A stretch of 19,004 bases of DNA from UBA11889 sp002313255 (GCA_913045265.1 CAJWQX010000053.1:1-19004); one strand, 5' to 3'; counted from the first letter of the stretch, positions 1-7,030 are shown. Notes: generated from the sequence alone by a model not told the origin. Numbers and translations: made by a program.

Positions 1-1043
1 CCGTCGCCACCGTACTGCTCGCCACTATTATCTATAACGGCGACGTGACCTTTGCACACTTTATCTATTTTGGCATCTTCAATGGCACCGTGCTGTCGTT
101 CAGCATGCCGGCACGTTCAGCCGTCATTCCGGAAATCGTAGGCCGGGATTCGGTCGTCAATGCCATGGCGCTGCAAAGCGCTACTTTCAACCTAGCGCGA
201 ATCCTGGGCCCGGTAGCTGCCGGCGGACTCATGGCGTACCTGGGGGGCGGTAATACGTCGTCCACGCTCGGGGTCGGCATCGTCTTCTACCTCATTGCAC
301 TGCTCTATATCGTGTCGGTCGTTGCGACCGGTCTCTTACGTTACACGGGGAAACCCTCGCGGACCGAACCTACCGGCATGATCGACGACGTCTTAGAAGG
401 TTTTCGATACATGCGCCACGAACGAATCATCCTTGGATTATTGATCATGGGGTTCCTACCCATGACCTTTGGTTTTACCGCGATGTTCTTGTTGCCCGTA
501 TTTAATGCCGACGTCATTGGTGGCGGTCCCGACGATCTCAGTTTTCTAGTGGCCGCCATGGGCGTGGGCGCCTTAGCCGGTTCATTGGCCCTAGCACGAC
601 TCGGGGATATAGGCAGTAAAGGTCGCGTCCTGTTTGTAACGTCCTACCTCTGGGCGGCTTTCCTAGTGATGTTCGCGATTTCTCAGACGCTTTGGCTGGC
701 GATGTTGTTCGGTCTTTTCACCGGACTCTTCGGGTCCGTGATGGGTTCGCTCAACATGAGCGTCGTACAGCTTGCTATACGGCCTGAAATTCGAGGTCGG
801 GTGATGGCCATCATGTGGATGGCGCACGGGCTCATGCCCATCGGCATTATCCCCATCAGTTGGCTCGCTGAAGTCGTCAGCATTGACATAGCGTTGTTAG
901 TAAGCGCTTTCTTGCTTGCAGCCACAATGGCTCTTCTCGGCTTCGTTTATCCCGAACTCAAGACCATCGACAAGGGCCACGGCGCGGAGGATAGTGTGCC
1001 CGATACGCAAGTGCCAGGCGCATCGATCCAGGAGGCAAGATGA
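1..1043 (+). CDS. MFS transporter, DHA3/EntS-like (5' truncated by window edge)
   Basis: This is the C-terminal part of a major facilitator superfamily permease in the inner membrane. The reading frame is open from base 3, upstream of the first GTG at 45, so the true start lies outside the window. About 347 residues are visible; DHA3-type exporters are usually a little over 400, so probably only the first membrane helices are missing. Near the start, the segment containing MPARSAVIPEIVG followed by NARILGP-like residues resembles the EntS/MFS_3 (drug:H+ antiporter-3) group. A hydrophilic central loop (around RYTGKPSRTEPTG) separates two halves made of successive hydrophobic stretches, and the C-terminus is polar. 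The stop overlaps the start of the next hydratase gene by 4 bp (ATGA), so the two are translationally coupled and the protein probably moves a substrate or product of this pathway. Export fits the subfamily, but the substrate cannot be read from sequence. Confidence 0.85.
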   Translation, partial: VATVLLATIIYNGDVTFAHFIYFGIFNGTVLSFSMPARSAVIPEIVGRDSVVNAMALQSATFNLARILGPVAAGGLMAYLGGGNTSSTLGVGIVFYLIALLYIVSVVATGLLRYTGKPSRTEPTGMIDDVLEGFRYMRHERIILGLLIMGFLPMTFGFTAMFLLPVFNADVIGGGPDDLSFLVAAMGVGALAGSLALARLGDIGSKGRVLFVTSYLWAAFLVMFAISQTLWLAMLFGLFTGLFGSVMGSLNMSVVQLAIRPEIRGRVMAIMWMAHGLMPIGIIPISWLAEVVSIDIALLVSAFLLAATMALLGFVYPELKTIDKGHGAEDSVPDTQVPGASIQEAR

Positions 1044-1534
1044 CCGAGTCCGCCATTACTTACGTCACCGACGACATGCATAAACTGAAAGGTGTCTGGA
1101 TCGATGAACGAACATCGCCTCCCATTTCAATGTCCGATATTCGAAAATGGGCGATCGCAACGTATTGGCCCGAGCAACCGCCACGTATTTACTGGGACGA
1201 ACCATACGCCGAGGGCACTCGGTGGGGTGGCATTCTCGCGCCCCCAGATTTCAACCCTTTTGCCTGGCCCGTTGAACGAATCGCGCGGGCCGACATACCG
1301 CAGCCTCGAAAAACGGATGGTTCACGATTTACCGGGATGAACGGTGGCCAGACCGACACCTACGGCGCACCAATGCGATCCGGTGACGTCATTACAGCTC
1401 GTTCGCGTCTGTCTGATTGGCACGAACGCGACGGCCGGCTCGGCTGGACGCTTTATACAACCACTGAAATTGAATGGCGCAATCAAAACGACGAACACGT
1501 TAAAACACGGATGTCGATCGGCATCCGTTACTAA
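1040..1534 (+). CDS. MaoC-like hydratase, N-terminal-type half (FAS1-DH/MaoC_dehydrat_N fold)
   Basis: A 164-residue hot-dog-fold protein of the kind that forms the N-terminal half of two-domain MaoC/enoyl-CoA hydratases. Visible hallmarks are an early block with SMSDIRKWAIATYWPEQPP, the IYWDEPYAEGTRWGGILAPP segment typical of MaoC_dehydrat_N domains (substrate binding rather than catalysis), a GMNGGQTDTYGAPMRSGD turn and a beta-strand-rich end. The usual catalytic Asp/His pair is absent, as expected for this half. An AGGAGG at 1030-1035 precedes the ATG, which overlaps the upstream MFS stop by 4 bp. The following gene starts 9 bp after the stop and encodes the complementary half, so the two probably form a heteromeric (R)-specific enoyl-CoA hydratase, as ChsH1/ChsH2 do in steroid side-chain degradation. 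That comparison rests on recalled family features, not an alignment. Confidence 0.75.
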   Translation: MTESAITYVTDDMHKLKGVWIDERTSPPISMSDIRKWAIATYWPEQPPRIYWDEPYAEGTRWGGILAPPDFNPFAWPVERIARADIPQPRKTDGSRFTGMNGGQTDTYGAPMRSGDVITARSRLSDWHERDGRLGWTLYTTTEIEWRNQNDEHVKTRMSIGIRY

Positions 1535-1543
1535 GGAGGGACT

Positions 1544-1963
1544 ATGTCCATCAAATTTTCGGAAATTGAAATTGGAGATAGTCTGCCGCATTGGTCGCGT
1601 CGCACCTCCTTTGCCGAGTGGAACCGCTACGCGGCAGTCAACGATGAATTTGTACCATTTCACATGGACGACGAAGCCGGTCGACGCGCTGGCAACGAAC
1701 AAGGCGCGTTCGGAATGGGCAACCTTCGCTACGCGTACATCGTGAATGCGTTGCATACCTGGATTGGCGACGAAGCACGTATCCACGAAGTTGCTTGTCA
1801 GTATCGCGCAATCAATCAAAAAGACGATGTCTTAACCGTAACTGGAACAGTAACCGACAAAAAAACCGAGGAAGGTGAACAAAGGGTGTATCTCGATATC
1901 AACGTCGTCACAGATGACGACCAATCCACCTGTCCAGGGCATGCAGTCGTGGCGTTAGCCTAG
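1544..1963 (+). CDS. MaoC-like enoyl-CoA hydratase, catalytic-type half
   Basis: A 139-residue single hot-dog-fold hydratase, preceded by a strong GGAGGG (1535-1540) immediately after the previous stop. It carries the hydratase-2-like signature at residues 29-46: YAAVNDEFVPFH then MDDEAGR. His40 matches the catalytic His of GDxNPLHxD motifs. The Asp is displaced, with Asp34 six positions before the His and Glu35 at the usual Asp position five before it. A GMGNLRYAYIVNAL helix follows, as in other MaoC proteins. In the family this domain adds water to trans-2-enoyl-CoA; it is cytosolic. Its partner is probably the N-terminal-type half upstream, while the thiolase-fold/DUF35 pair downstream could act on the product. 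Substrate unknown. The alternative is a non-catalytic MaoC paralogue, given the shifted acidic residue. Confidence 0.75.
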   Translation: MSIKFSEIEIGDSLPHWSRRTSFAEWNRYAAVNDEFVPFHMDDEAGRRAGNEQGAFGMGNLRYAYIVNALHTWIGDEARIHEVACQYRAINQKDDVLTVTGTVTDKKTEEGEQRVYLDINVVTDDDQSTCPGHAVVALA

Positions 1964-1999
1964 AAAGTTGGCATTCGTGGACGCGTAATCGAACCGCCC

Positions 2000-2260
2000 A
2001 TGGACTGCCGAGTTGGATGCGGTGCCTGCTGTATTGCACCGTCAATAAACATACCCATGCCGGGCATGCCTCACGGAAAACCTGCCGGCGTCCGCTGCCT
2101 TCATTTGAGCGAAGATCGTCGATGCACGCTATACGAAAGTCCCGAGCGTCCCGATATTTGTCGACGGTTCGCACCCGAATTGGCTTTCTGCGGAACAAAC
2201 TTTGACGACGCAATAGAGAAATTTAGCGTGCTTGAACTGGAGACTCGACCAATTGGTTAG
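2000..2260 (+). CDS. YkgJ-family cysteine-cluster protein
   Basis: A small 86-residue protein of the YkgJ/UPF0153 family, recognised by its N-terminus (MDCRVGCGACCIAPSI, then PMPGMPHGKPAGVRC) and by eight cysteines at residues 3, 7, 10, 11, 33, 42, 54 and 64. The pattern C-x3-C-x2-CC ... C ... C ... C-x9-C is thought to bind zinc or an Fe-S cluster; the biochemical role of the family is not established. No convincing Shine-Dalgarno precedes the ATG at 2000, but starting there reproduces the family's canonical N-terminus and length. It begins 36 bp after the hydratase gene on the same strand, so it may be co-transcribed. It has no evident connection to acyl-CoA catabolism and is a housekeeping-type gene in most genomes. 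Confidence 0.85.
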   Translation: MDCRVGCGACCIAPSINIPMPGMPHGKPAGVRCLHLSEDRRCTLYESPERPDICRRFAPELAFCGTNFDDAIEKFSVLELETRPIG

Positions 2261-2296
2261 ACGAATTACCAACGACGGTTCTCAACGTCACAAGCG

Positions 2297-2302
2297 TATA
2301 AA
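2297..2302 (+). promoter_or_regulatory. Possible -10 element upstream of the lipoprotein gene
   Basis: TATAAA matches the sigma-70 -10 consensus at five of six positions. It lies 36 bp after the YkgJ stop and about 32 bp before the proposed lipoprotein ATG. No good -35 hexamer sits at 16-18 bp, so this is only a candidate. It would give the lipoprotein its own transcript, separate from the hydratase genes. Confidence 0.25.
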
Positions 2303-2333
2303 AGGAAACAACATTCATTTGCTGGAAAACACG

Positions 2334-2708
2334 ATGGGCCGATGTCGATTGATCCTTTGTTTAGGTTTCTTGACGACCTTCGTTGGGTGCACGTCATCTA
2401 GCTTGCCAGGCCGTCCGATCGTAGACATGAAAGGAGTCAATATAGCGGCCTACGAGGCAGACCTCGCCGAATGCAATGAGTACGCGAAAGAGGTCGAAAC
2501 GGGCAAACAAGTGGCGATCGGCGCCGCGGCTGGTGCAGCTGTAGGCGGACTGATGGGGGCCTCAATTGGCAATGGTGATCGGGCCAAACGATCTGCGGGT
2601 GCAGGCGCTACGTACGGAGGCGCCCGCGGTGGCATGCGAGCGATGAACGAAAGCAACAAGGTCGTAAGGAATTGTCTTCGCAACCGCGGTTACGTGGTGC
2701 TTAATTAA
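2334..2708 (+). CDS. Small glycine-zipper lipoprotein (hypothetical)
   Basis: A 124-residue exported protein. The start at ATG 2334 gives a compact lipoprotein signal peptide: MGRCRLILCLGFLTTFVGC, a short basic n-region, a hydrophobic core and an FVGC lipobox with Cys19 as the probable lipidated residue. An alternative TTG at 2319, 9 bp after AAGGAAAC, is also possible; the GTG at 2232 inside the YkgJ gene would destroy the signal peptide. After the lipobox comes a YEADLAECNEYA segment. A glycine-zipper stretch follows (roughly residues 60-105: GAAAGAAVGGLMGASIG, then AGAGATYGGARGG), of the sort seen in outer-membrane-associated glycine-zipper proteins such as SlyB- and YMGG-type proteins. 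The C-terminus ends in CLRNRGYVVLN, a CLxxRGY motif common in such small lipoproteins. It probably sits in the cell envelope. No specific function can be assigned and it looks unrelated to its catabolic neighbours. Confidence 0.8.
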   Translation: MGRCRLILCLGFLTTFVGCTSSSLPGRPIVDMKGVNIAAYEADLAECNEYAKEVETGKQVAIGAAAGAAVGGLMGASIGNGDRAKRSAGAGATYGGARGGMRAMNESNKVVRNCLRNRGYVVLN

Positions 2709-2760
2709 CCCATAAATTTGAGCACCGGTTTCCGACGAAGCCCACCGTTTCCGGTCAATT

Positions 2761-2768
2761 ACCGCGGT
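2761..2768. promoter_or_regulatory. 8-bp perfect palindrome in the thiolase leader (operator candidate)
   Basis: ACCGCGGT is a perfect palindrome in the 129-bp gap before the thiolase-fold gene. Two near-identical 12-mers lie just upstream (CACCGGTTTCCG at 2723 and CACCGTTTCCGG at 2743, 20 bp apart). This could be a regulator-binding region, but short palindromes are frequent by chance in GC-rich DNA. Confidence 0.2.
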
Positions 2769-2803
2769 GCGTCAACCGAATCCCTTCCAACACAACACGC
2801 CTC

Positions 2804-2812
2804 TGGTATTCT
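2804..2812 (+). promoter_or_regulatory. Possible extended -10 promoter for the thiolase/DUF35/CoA-ligase genes
   Basis: TGGTATTCT has the TGn extension followed by a 4/6 match to TATAAT. TTCCAA at 2785-2790 is a weak -35, 16 bp upstream. Transcription would start around 2819, roughly 20 bp before the thiolase-fold ATG, in a gap that otherwise has no gene. This supports a separate transcription unit beginning here but is not decisive. Confidence 0.3.
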
Positions 2813-2837
2813 GGTTCGTTTGGGAGAGGGGTGCCCG

Positions 2838-4097
2838 ATGAACGCAGAAATCGACGCCACATCGGAGAAATTTCTACGCGGCAAGTACGCCATCGTGGGC
2901 GTCGGCGAGACGCCATACACGAGGGGATCTGGGACGACAACGCGGGCCCTTGGTACCTACGCGGTAAGACGTGCCATTGAAGACGCCGGACTTCGGATGG
3001 ACGATATCGACGGCATGCTCTCCTACAGCGGCAACGATTCGATACCGTCAACCGCAGTCGCTGGCGATCTTGGTATTCGACTCAATTTCTACATGGACGT
3101 CATGGGTGGCGGATCAAGCACCGAAGCCCTTATCGGTATCGCGATGGGCGTGATCGAGGCCGGGATGTGTAAGACCGTTGTCATTTTCCGTTCAATGAAC
3201 GGGTACTCACAAATACGAATCGGGGGAACCGGACGAGGATCTGGAGCTTCCAACCTCAGCGGTGACGGTCTATTTGGTCGCGCCTATGGTCAATCAAGCG
3301 CCGCGCAAGCATTCGCACAAACCTTTATGCGACATATGTACGACTACGGGACCACGCCCGAACAAATAGCTCATGTGAAAGCGATTCACTCGGAACACGC
3401 GTCAAACAACCCGAAAGCGTACTACAAGCACCGGGTCACCGTTGACGACGTCCTTTCGAGTCGAATGATCGTAAAGCCTCTCCACCTGCTGGATTGCTGC
3501 GTTGAAACCGACAATGCGACGGCAATCGTGGTGACGCGGATGGATCGCGCCCGCGACTGCAAACATATGCCGGCAACCATCCTGTCGGTCGTTGGACGAT
3601 GCTGCAAACCCCGAATCGACAACCATTATCAAGCCGGCCCGATCTCGACCGTGGCCGGTCATTACGCCAAAGAAATTCTATGGCCGAATGCGGGTGTCGG
3701 TCCCGACGACGTCGACCTAACCGGTTCGTACGACGCCTTTACGTTCACCACCATGTTGCAGCTTGAGGACTATGGTTTCTGCGAAAAAGGCGATGGCGGC
3801 GAATACGTGAGCTCCGGAATCATGCGCCTTGGCGGTGCACGACCCAACAACACCAGCGGCGGACATCTCTGCGAAGGATATACGCACGGCATGAACATGG
3901 TGATCGAGAACGTTCGTCAGCTTCGAGGGGAGATTGACGATAGTTGTCCCACCGATACGAATGGCAAGCGTCAACACACATACGATTACTCAACCGGGGG
4001 TTGCCGCCAAGTTCGTGATCCGGAAATCACTGCCAATCTCGGTTGGGCGATGCCTGGTACAGGGTCGGCGCTCGTCATGGCAAAAGGAGAACGATGA
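2838..4097 (+). CDS. Thiolase-fold protein, probable Ltp2-like acyl-CoA retro-aldolase
   Basis: A 419-residue SCP2-type thiolase/lipid-transfer-fold protein. The ATG at 2838 follows a purine-rich GGGAGAGGG and gives the family N-terminus (KYAIVGVGETPYTRGSG); the frame is open back to 2718 but without a better start. At the position of the thiolase nucleophile the sequence reads VMGGGSSTEALIG (about residues 88-100), with no Cys, so a normal Claisen thiolase reaction is unlikely. The C-terminal blocks are SYDAFTFTTMLQLEDYGFCE (298-315) and GGHLCEGYTHGMN (341-353), where Tyr348 stands near the usual GHP histidine. Loss of the Cys and pairing with a DUF35 protein are features of Ltp2-type aldolases, which cleave beta-hydroxyacyl-CoA in steroid side-chain degradation. 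The stop overlaps the DUF35 start, so coupled synthesis of a complex is expected. Alternative: a non-enzymatic or differently acting thiolase-like protein. Confidence 0.85.
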   Translation: MNAEIDATSEKFLRGKYAIVGVGETPYTRGSGTTTRALGTYAVRRAIEDAGLRMDDIDGMLSYSGNDSIPSTAVAGDLGIRLNFYMDVMGGGSSTEALIGIAMGVIEAGMCKTVVIFRSMNGYSQIRIGGTGRGSGASNLSGDGLFGRAYGQSSAAQAFAQTFMRHMYDYGTTPEQIAHVKAIHSEHASNNPKAYYKHRVTVDDVLSSRMIVKPLHLLDCCVETDNATAIVVTRMDRARDCKHMPATILSVVGRCCKPRIDNHYQAGPISTVAGHYAKEILWPNAGVGPDDVDLTGSYDAFTFTTMLQLEDYGFCEKGDGGEYVSSGIMRLGGARPNNTSGGHLCEGYTHGMNMVIENVRQLRGEIDDSCPTDTNGKRQHTYDYSTGGCRQVRDPEITANLGWAMPGTGSALVMAKGER

Positions 4098-4615
4098 TGC
4101 CGCTTCAAGGCGAATATCTCGGCATGTCGGTTGCCATACCGGACGTCGATCGACCGAATCAGGAGTTTTATACCCACTGTGGACAGGGGGTGCTGCACCT
4201 GCAGTCATGCGTGAAGTGCACGCTACTTCGTTACCCGACGACGACTGCTTGTCCCTGGTGTGCAGAGTCTGAGTACGTATGGACGCCGGTATCGGGGAAG
4301 GGAACGTTGTACTCGTATGGCGAAGTACACCACGCGATCCAACCAACCTTTCAACAATTCACCCCGTACCTCATCCTACTCGTTGAACTGGATGAGCAAC
4401 GCGACCTCCCGAACCGTTTCGACGGGTTACGTATAAACGGCAACCTAGCTGACGCATCCGGGGAAATGGCCAAGCCTGAACTAGTCGCTACCGTTGGGAT
4501 TGGCAGTCGTCTGCGCGTCGTCTTTAAATCGATTGGCGACAGCATGGCGATTCCGCTGTGGACGCTCGACACCGAGATCAAACAAGAAGCTCCCTGGCGA
4601 TATCCCGACAATTAG
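4097..4615 (+). CDS. DUF35 protein (zinc ribbon + OB-fold), thiolase/aldolase partner
   Basis: A 172-residue acyl-CoA-associated OB-fold protein. Residues 38-55 form a rubredoxin-like zinc ribbon (C38-x2-C41 ... C52-x2-C55). The DUF35 OB-fold follows from about residue 62 (TPVSGKGTLYSYGEVHHAIQ, then YLILLVELDE and a VGSRLRVVF-like strand). Proteins of this type bind thiolase-fold enzymes and contribute to the acyl-CoA site; in ChsH2 the same domain is fused to a MaoC domain, but here it stands alone. Two ATGs compete, at 4094 (overlapping the thiolase stop as ATGA) and at 4097. AAGGAGA at 4084-4090 is 6 bp from the second, which is therefore preferred. The coupling to the upstream thiolase-fold gene argues for a 1:1 complex. 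Confidence 0.85.
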   Translation: MPLQGEYLGMSVAIPDVDRPNQEFYTHCGQGVLHLQSCVKCTLLRYPTTTACPWCAESEYVWTPVSGKGTLYSYGEVHHAIQPTFQQFTPYLILLVELDEQRDLPNRFDGLRINGNLADASGEMAKPELVATVGIGSRLRVVFKSIGDSMAIPLWTLDTEIKQEAPWRYPDN

Positions 4616-4624
4616 GAGGCATTG

Positions 4625-6253
4625 GTGTATTTCAACTTGGCAACCATTAGCGAAGCCGTTGCGGACGTCGTTCCAGATCGTGAGGCCATTATATTTAAAG
4701 ACCGTCGCATCACGTACGGAACCTTGCGGGACCGATCGCGACGACTCGCGAACCTGCTTCTTGACCGCGGACTTGGCATGCGAACGCCCCGCAATCAACT
4801 TCCGGATTGGGAATCGGGCCAGGATCACCTCGGCATCTATCTGTACAACGGTAACGAATACCTTGAAGGCATGTTGGGAGCGTTCAAAGCCCGCCTCGCT
4901 CCATTCAACATTAACTACCGGTACGTCGATGAAGAATTGGTTTACCTACTTAATAACGCTAAGACTCGTGCCCTTCTGTATCACAGCTCTCTCGCGGATC
5001 GTGTACGGGCAATTCGCGACCGCGTTCCATCCATGGAACTACTTGTGCAAGTCACCGACGACGAGAGCGATCTACTACCGGGCGCGTTGGACTATGAAAC
5101 GGCTCTATCCGAATCGGACGAACGACGACCCGAGGTGGAATGGGACCCCGACGACCTTTACATCCTCTATACGGGCGGGACTACGGGCATGCCAAAGGGT
5201 GTGTTGTGGCGGCATAGCGACGTCCTTATTGCGACCTTGGGCGGTCGTCGAGCCAACGGACATGTTCTTGGAAGTCTTGACGAATACGTTAACCGCGCAC
5301 GAGGCATGGGTAGGAAGTCGCTCCCGGCACCGCCCTTCATGCACGGCGCCGGGCATTGGAACGCGCTACAAATGCTTAACGCAGGTGGAACCGTGGTCAT
5401 TCAAGACAATGTGTTCCGATTCGATCCGAAAAACGTTCTTGAAATTATCGCCCGGGAAGAAGTCACTACCTTGCTGATCGTTGGTGATGCCTTCGGCCGC
5501 CCCTTAGCAGATGAACTCGCCAATAACCCTCACAACGTCTCGTCACTTCGAAACATCATTACGGGCGGCGCCATTATGACCGCTAACGTCAAGAGAGAGC
5601 TGATCGAACTCATCCCGCAAGTGAACATTATCGATTCGGCGGGCTCATCAGAAACTGGTGGCCAGGCGTCGCACGTGAGTAACGCCAAAGCAGGTGCAGA
5701 AACCGGTCGTTTTACCCTCACCCCGAACAATGCGGTATTAGCCCAAGATTTGTCGCAAGTATTGGCCCCGGGTCACAAGGAACTGGGTTGGTGGGCCCGC
5801 AGCGGCAACATCCCCTTAGGCTACTTGGATGACGAAGCAAAAACGCGAGAAACATTTCCAACGGTCAACGGTATTAAATACTCCGTTCCCGGGGACAAAG
5901 TCCGGCTCTTATCGGATGGCACACTTGAGCTGCACGGCAGAGATTCCACCACTATCAACTCGGGCGGCGAAAAAATATTTGCCGAAGAAGTGGAACAAGC
6001 CGTCAAACACCACTCGGCAGTGTTCGACGCGGTCGTCACCGGCAGGAGGTCTGAACGCTGGGGCAACGAAGTGGTTGCAATTGTGCAGCTAAAAGAAGGC
6101 GTCGCGGCGACTGAAGAAGGTTTGCTAGCAGAGTGCGAGCGCCACATCGCGCGATATAAACTACCTAAGGCATTCATTTTTTTAGAAGCCATCGTACGCA
6201 GTCCTAGCGGCAAAGCAGACTACCGATGGGCCAAAGACATTGTCGAACGCTGA
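4625..6253 (+). CDS. FadD19-like acyl-CoA synthetase (AMP-forming)
   Basis: A 542-residue member of the ANL adenylate-forming superfamily that should activate a carboxylic acid to its CoA thioester with ATP. Motifs in order: the phosphate-binding loop YTGGTTGMPKG (182-192); DSAGSSETGG around residue 340; GDKVRLLSDGTLELHGRD, containing the hinge-region Asp and Arg; GGEKIFAEEVE; and PSGK with Lys530 as the catalytic C-terminal lysine. The IYLYNGNEYLEGMLGAFKAR block and the extra segment before it (about 52-66) match the FadD19/long-chain or sterol-acid ligase subgroup. AGGAGG at 4614-4619 is 5 bp from GTG 4625 and only 2 bp from TTG 4622, so GTG is chosen. It lies 9 bp after the DUF35 gene, in one operon. 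The substrate is unknown; a steroid- or isoprenoid-like acid is possible but unproven. Confidence 0.92.
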   Translation: MYFNLATISEAVADVVPDREAIIFKDRRITYGTLRDRSRRLANLLLDRGLGMRTPRNQLPDWESGQDHLGIYLYNGNEYLEGMLGAFKARLAPFNINYRYVDEELVYLLNNAKTRALLYHSSLADRVRAIRDRVPSMELLVQVTDDESDLLPGALDYETALSESDERRPEVEWDPDDLYILYTGGTTGMPKGVLWRHSDVLIATLGGRRANGHVLGSLDEYVNRARGMGRKSLPAPPFMHGAGHWNALQMLNAGGTVVIQDNVFRFDPKNVLEIIAREEVTTLLIVGDAFGRPLADELANNPHNVSSLRNIITGGAIMTANVKRELIELIPQVNIIDSAGSSETGGQASHVSNAKAGAETGRFTLTPNNAVLAQDLSQVLAPGHKELGWWARSGNIPLGYLDDEAKTRETFPTVNGIKYSVPGDKVRLLSDGTLELHGRDSTTINSGGEKIFAEEVEQAVKHHSAVFDAVVTGRRSERWGNEVVAIVQLKEGVAATEEGLLAECERHIARYKLPKAFIFLEAIVRSPSGKADYRWAKDIVER

Positions 6254-6297
6254 TACGATAACTGGCCCAAATTAAAACGTAACAAGGCATCGCTTAA

Positions 6298-6999
6298 ATG
6301 ATAAAGGGGCAAGTTAAAGCGCTGGTGTTTGATGTCGGAGGAAGCATCTTCGACTGGCAAACGGCAACGCGAACGGCCGTCGCGACACTCGCGAAATCCA
6401 GAGACGTTGAGGTCGATGATCGTGCATTTGCATTCGACTGGCGACGACGGATGTTTGAAACGCTCGGCGAGGTACGTTCGGGCGCTCTTTCCTGGCGTAA
6501 CGCCGATCAAATTCATCGAGACGTTCTCGACGAACTGGCAGAAAGATATCCGGCGCTGGGACTCTCGACCGACGACCGCGATGAGTTGAATCGGGCGTGG
6601 CACAAGATGGATGTGTGGGAGGACGTGCCAGCCGCACTCGGCGAACTCCGCAACCACTACATCGTCGCAATTTTGACGGTTCTGTCGTTATCCATTGTGG
6701 TCGATAGCTCAAAACATGCCGGCATTAACTGGGATGCTTATCTGTCGTGCGAATTCCTTGGTACGTACAAGCCGGAGCCAGAGGCCTATCAATATGCCGC
6801 AAGATTGCTCAACGCGACCCCTGAAGAAACCATGATGGTTGCCGTCCATCCACCCGACCTACTCGCCGCTCAGCGTGCGGGACTAAAGACAGCCTACGTC
6901 CTGCCGAAACTAGATGAAATGGGAAGCCAAGGAGAAACTTCTAGTTTCGATATCATTGCCGAAAACTACCGCCACTTGGCACAACTGCTTTGCAACTAA
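6298..6999 (+). CDS. HAD-superfamily hydrolase, divergent haloacid-dehalogenase type
   Basis: A 233-residue HAD-fold protein closest in architecture to type II haloacid dehalogenases. It has the nucleophile Asp12 in LVFDVGGSIFDW, a helical cap (about 20-100), Lys158 in TYKPEPEAY, and a motif IV region MMVAVHPPDLLAAQRAG with Asp187. Compared with active L-2-haloacid dehalogenases (DxYGT and LSNG), the first loop is DVGGS rather than DxYGT. The motif II segment is ILTVLSLSIV rather than LSNG, so the Tyr and Asn used in the dehalogenase site are missing. It is therefore more likely a phosphatase-like or altered hydrolase than a true dehalogenase. The ATG at 6298 has only a weak AAGG upstream. 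It lies 44 bp after the CoA ligase and 31 bp before the SDR on the same strand, probably in one transcript. Substrate unknown. Confidence 0.8.
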   Translation: MIKGQVKALVFDVGGSIFDWQTATRTAVATLAKSRDVEVDDRAFAFDWRRRMFETLGEVRSGALSWRNADQIHRDVLDELAERYPALGLSTDDRDELNRAWHKMDVWEDVPAALGELRNHYIVAILTVLSLSIVVDSSKHAGINWDAYLSCEFLGTYKPEPEAYQYAARLLNATPEETMMVAVHPPDLLAAQRAGLKTAYVLPKLDEMGSQGETSSFDIIAENYRHLAQLLCN

Positions 7000-7030
7000 C
7001 GCCGCGCTGAATTGAGTAAGGAGAGCATCC

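Noticed and set aside
1322..1819. Minus-strand open frame of 165 codons opposite the MaoC genes
   Set aside because: It spans two well-supported genes and their intergenic Shine-Dalgarno; the translation matches nothing recognisable.
4494..5477. Long plus-strand open frame (327 codons) overlapping the acyl-CoA synthetase
   Set aside because: It lies in another frame of a gene with clear, complete family motifs and its translation has no recognisable domain; it is a shadow frame.
6298..6999. Calling the HAD protein a haloacid dehalogenase
   Set aside because: The DxYGT and LSNG active-site loops are replaced, so that specific activity cannot be supported.
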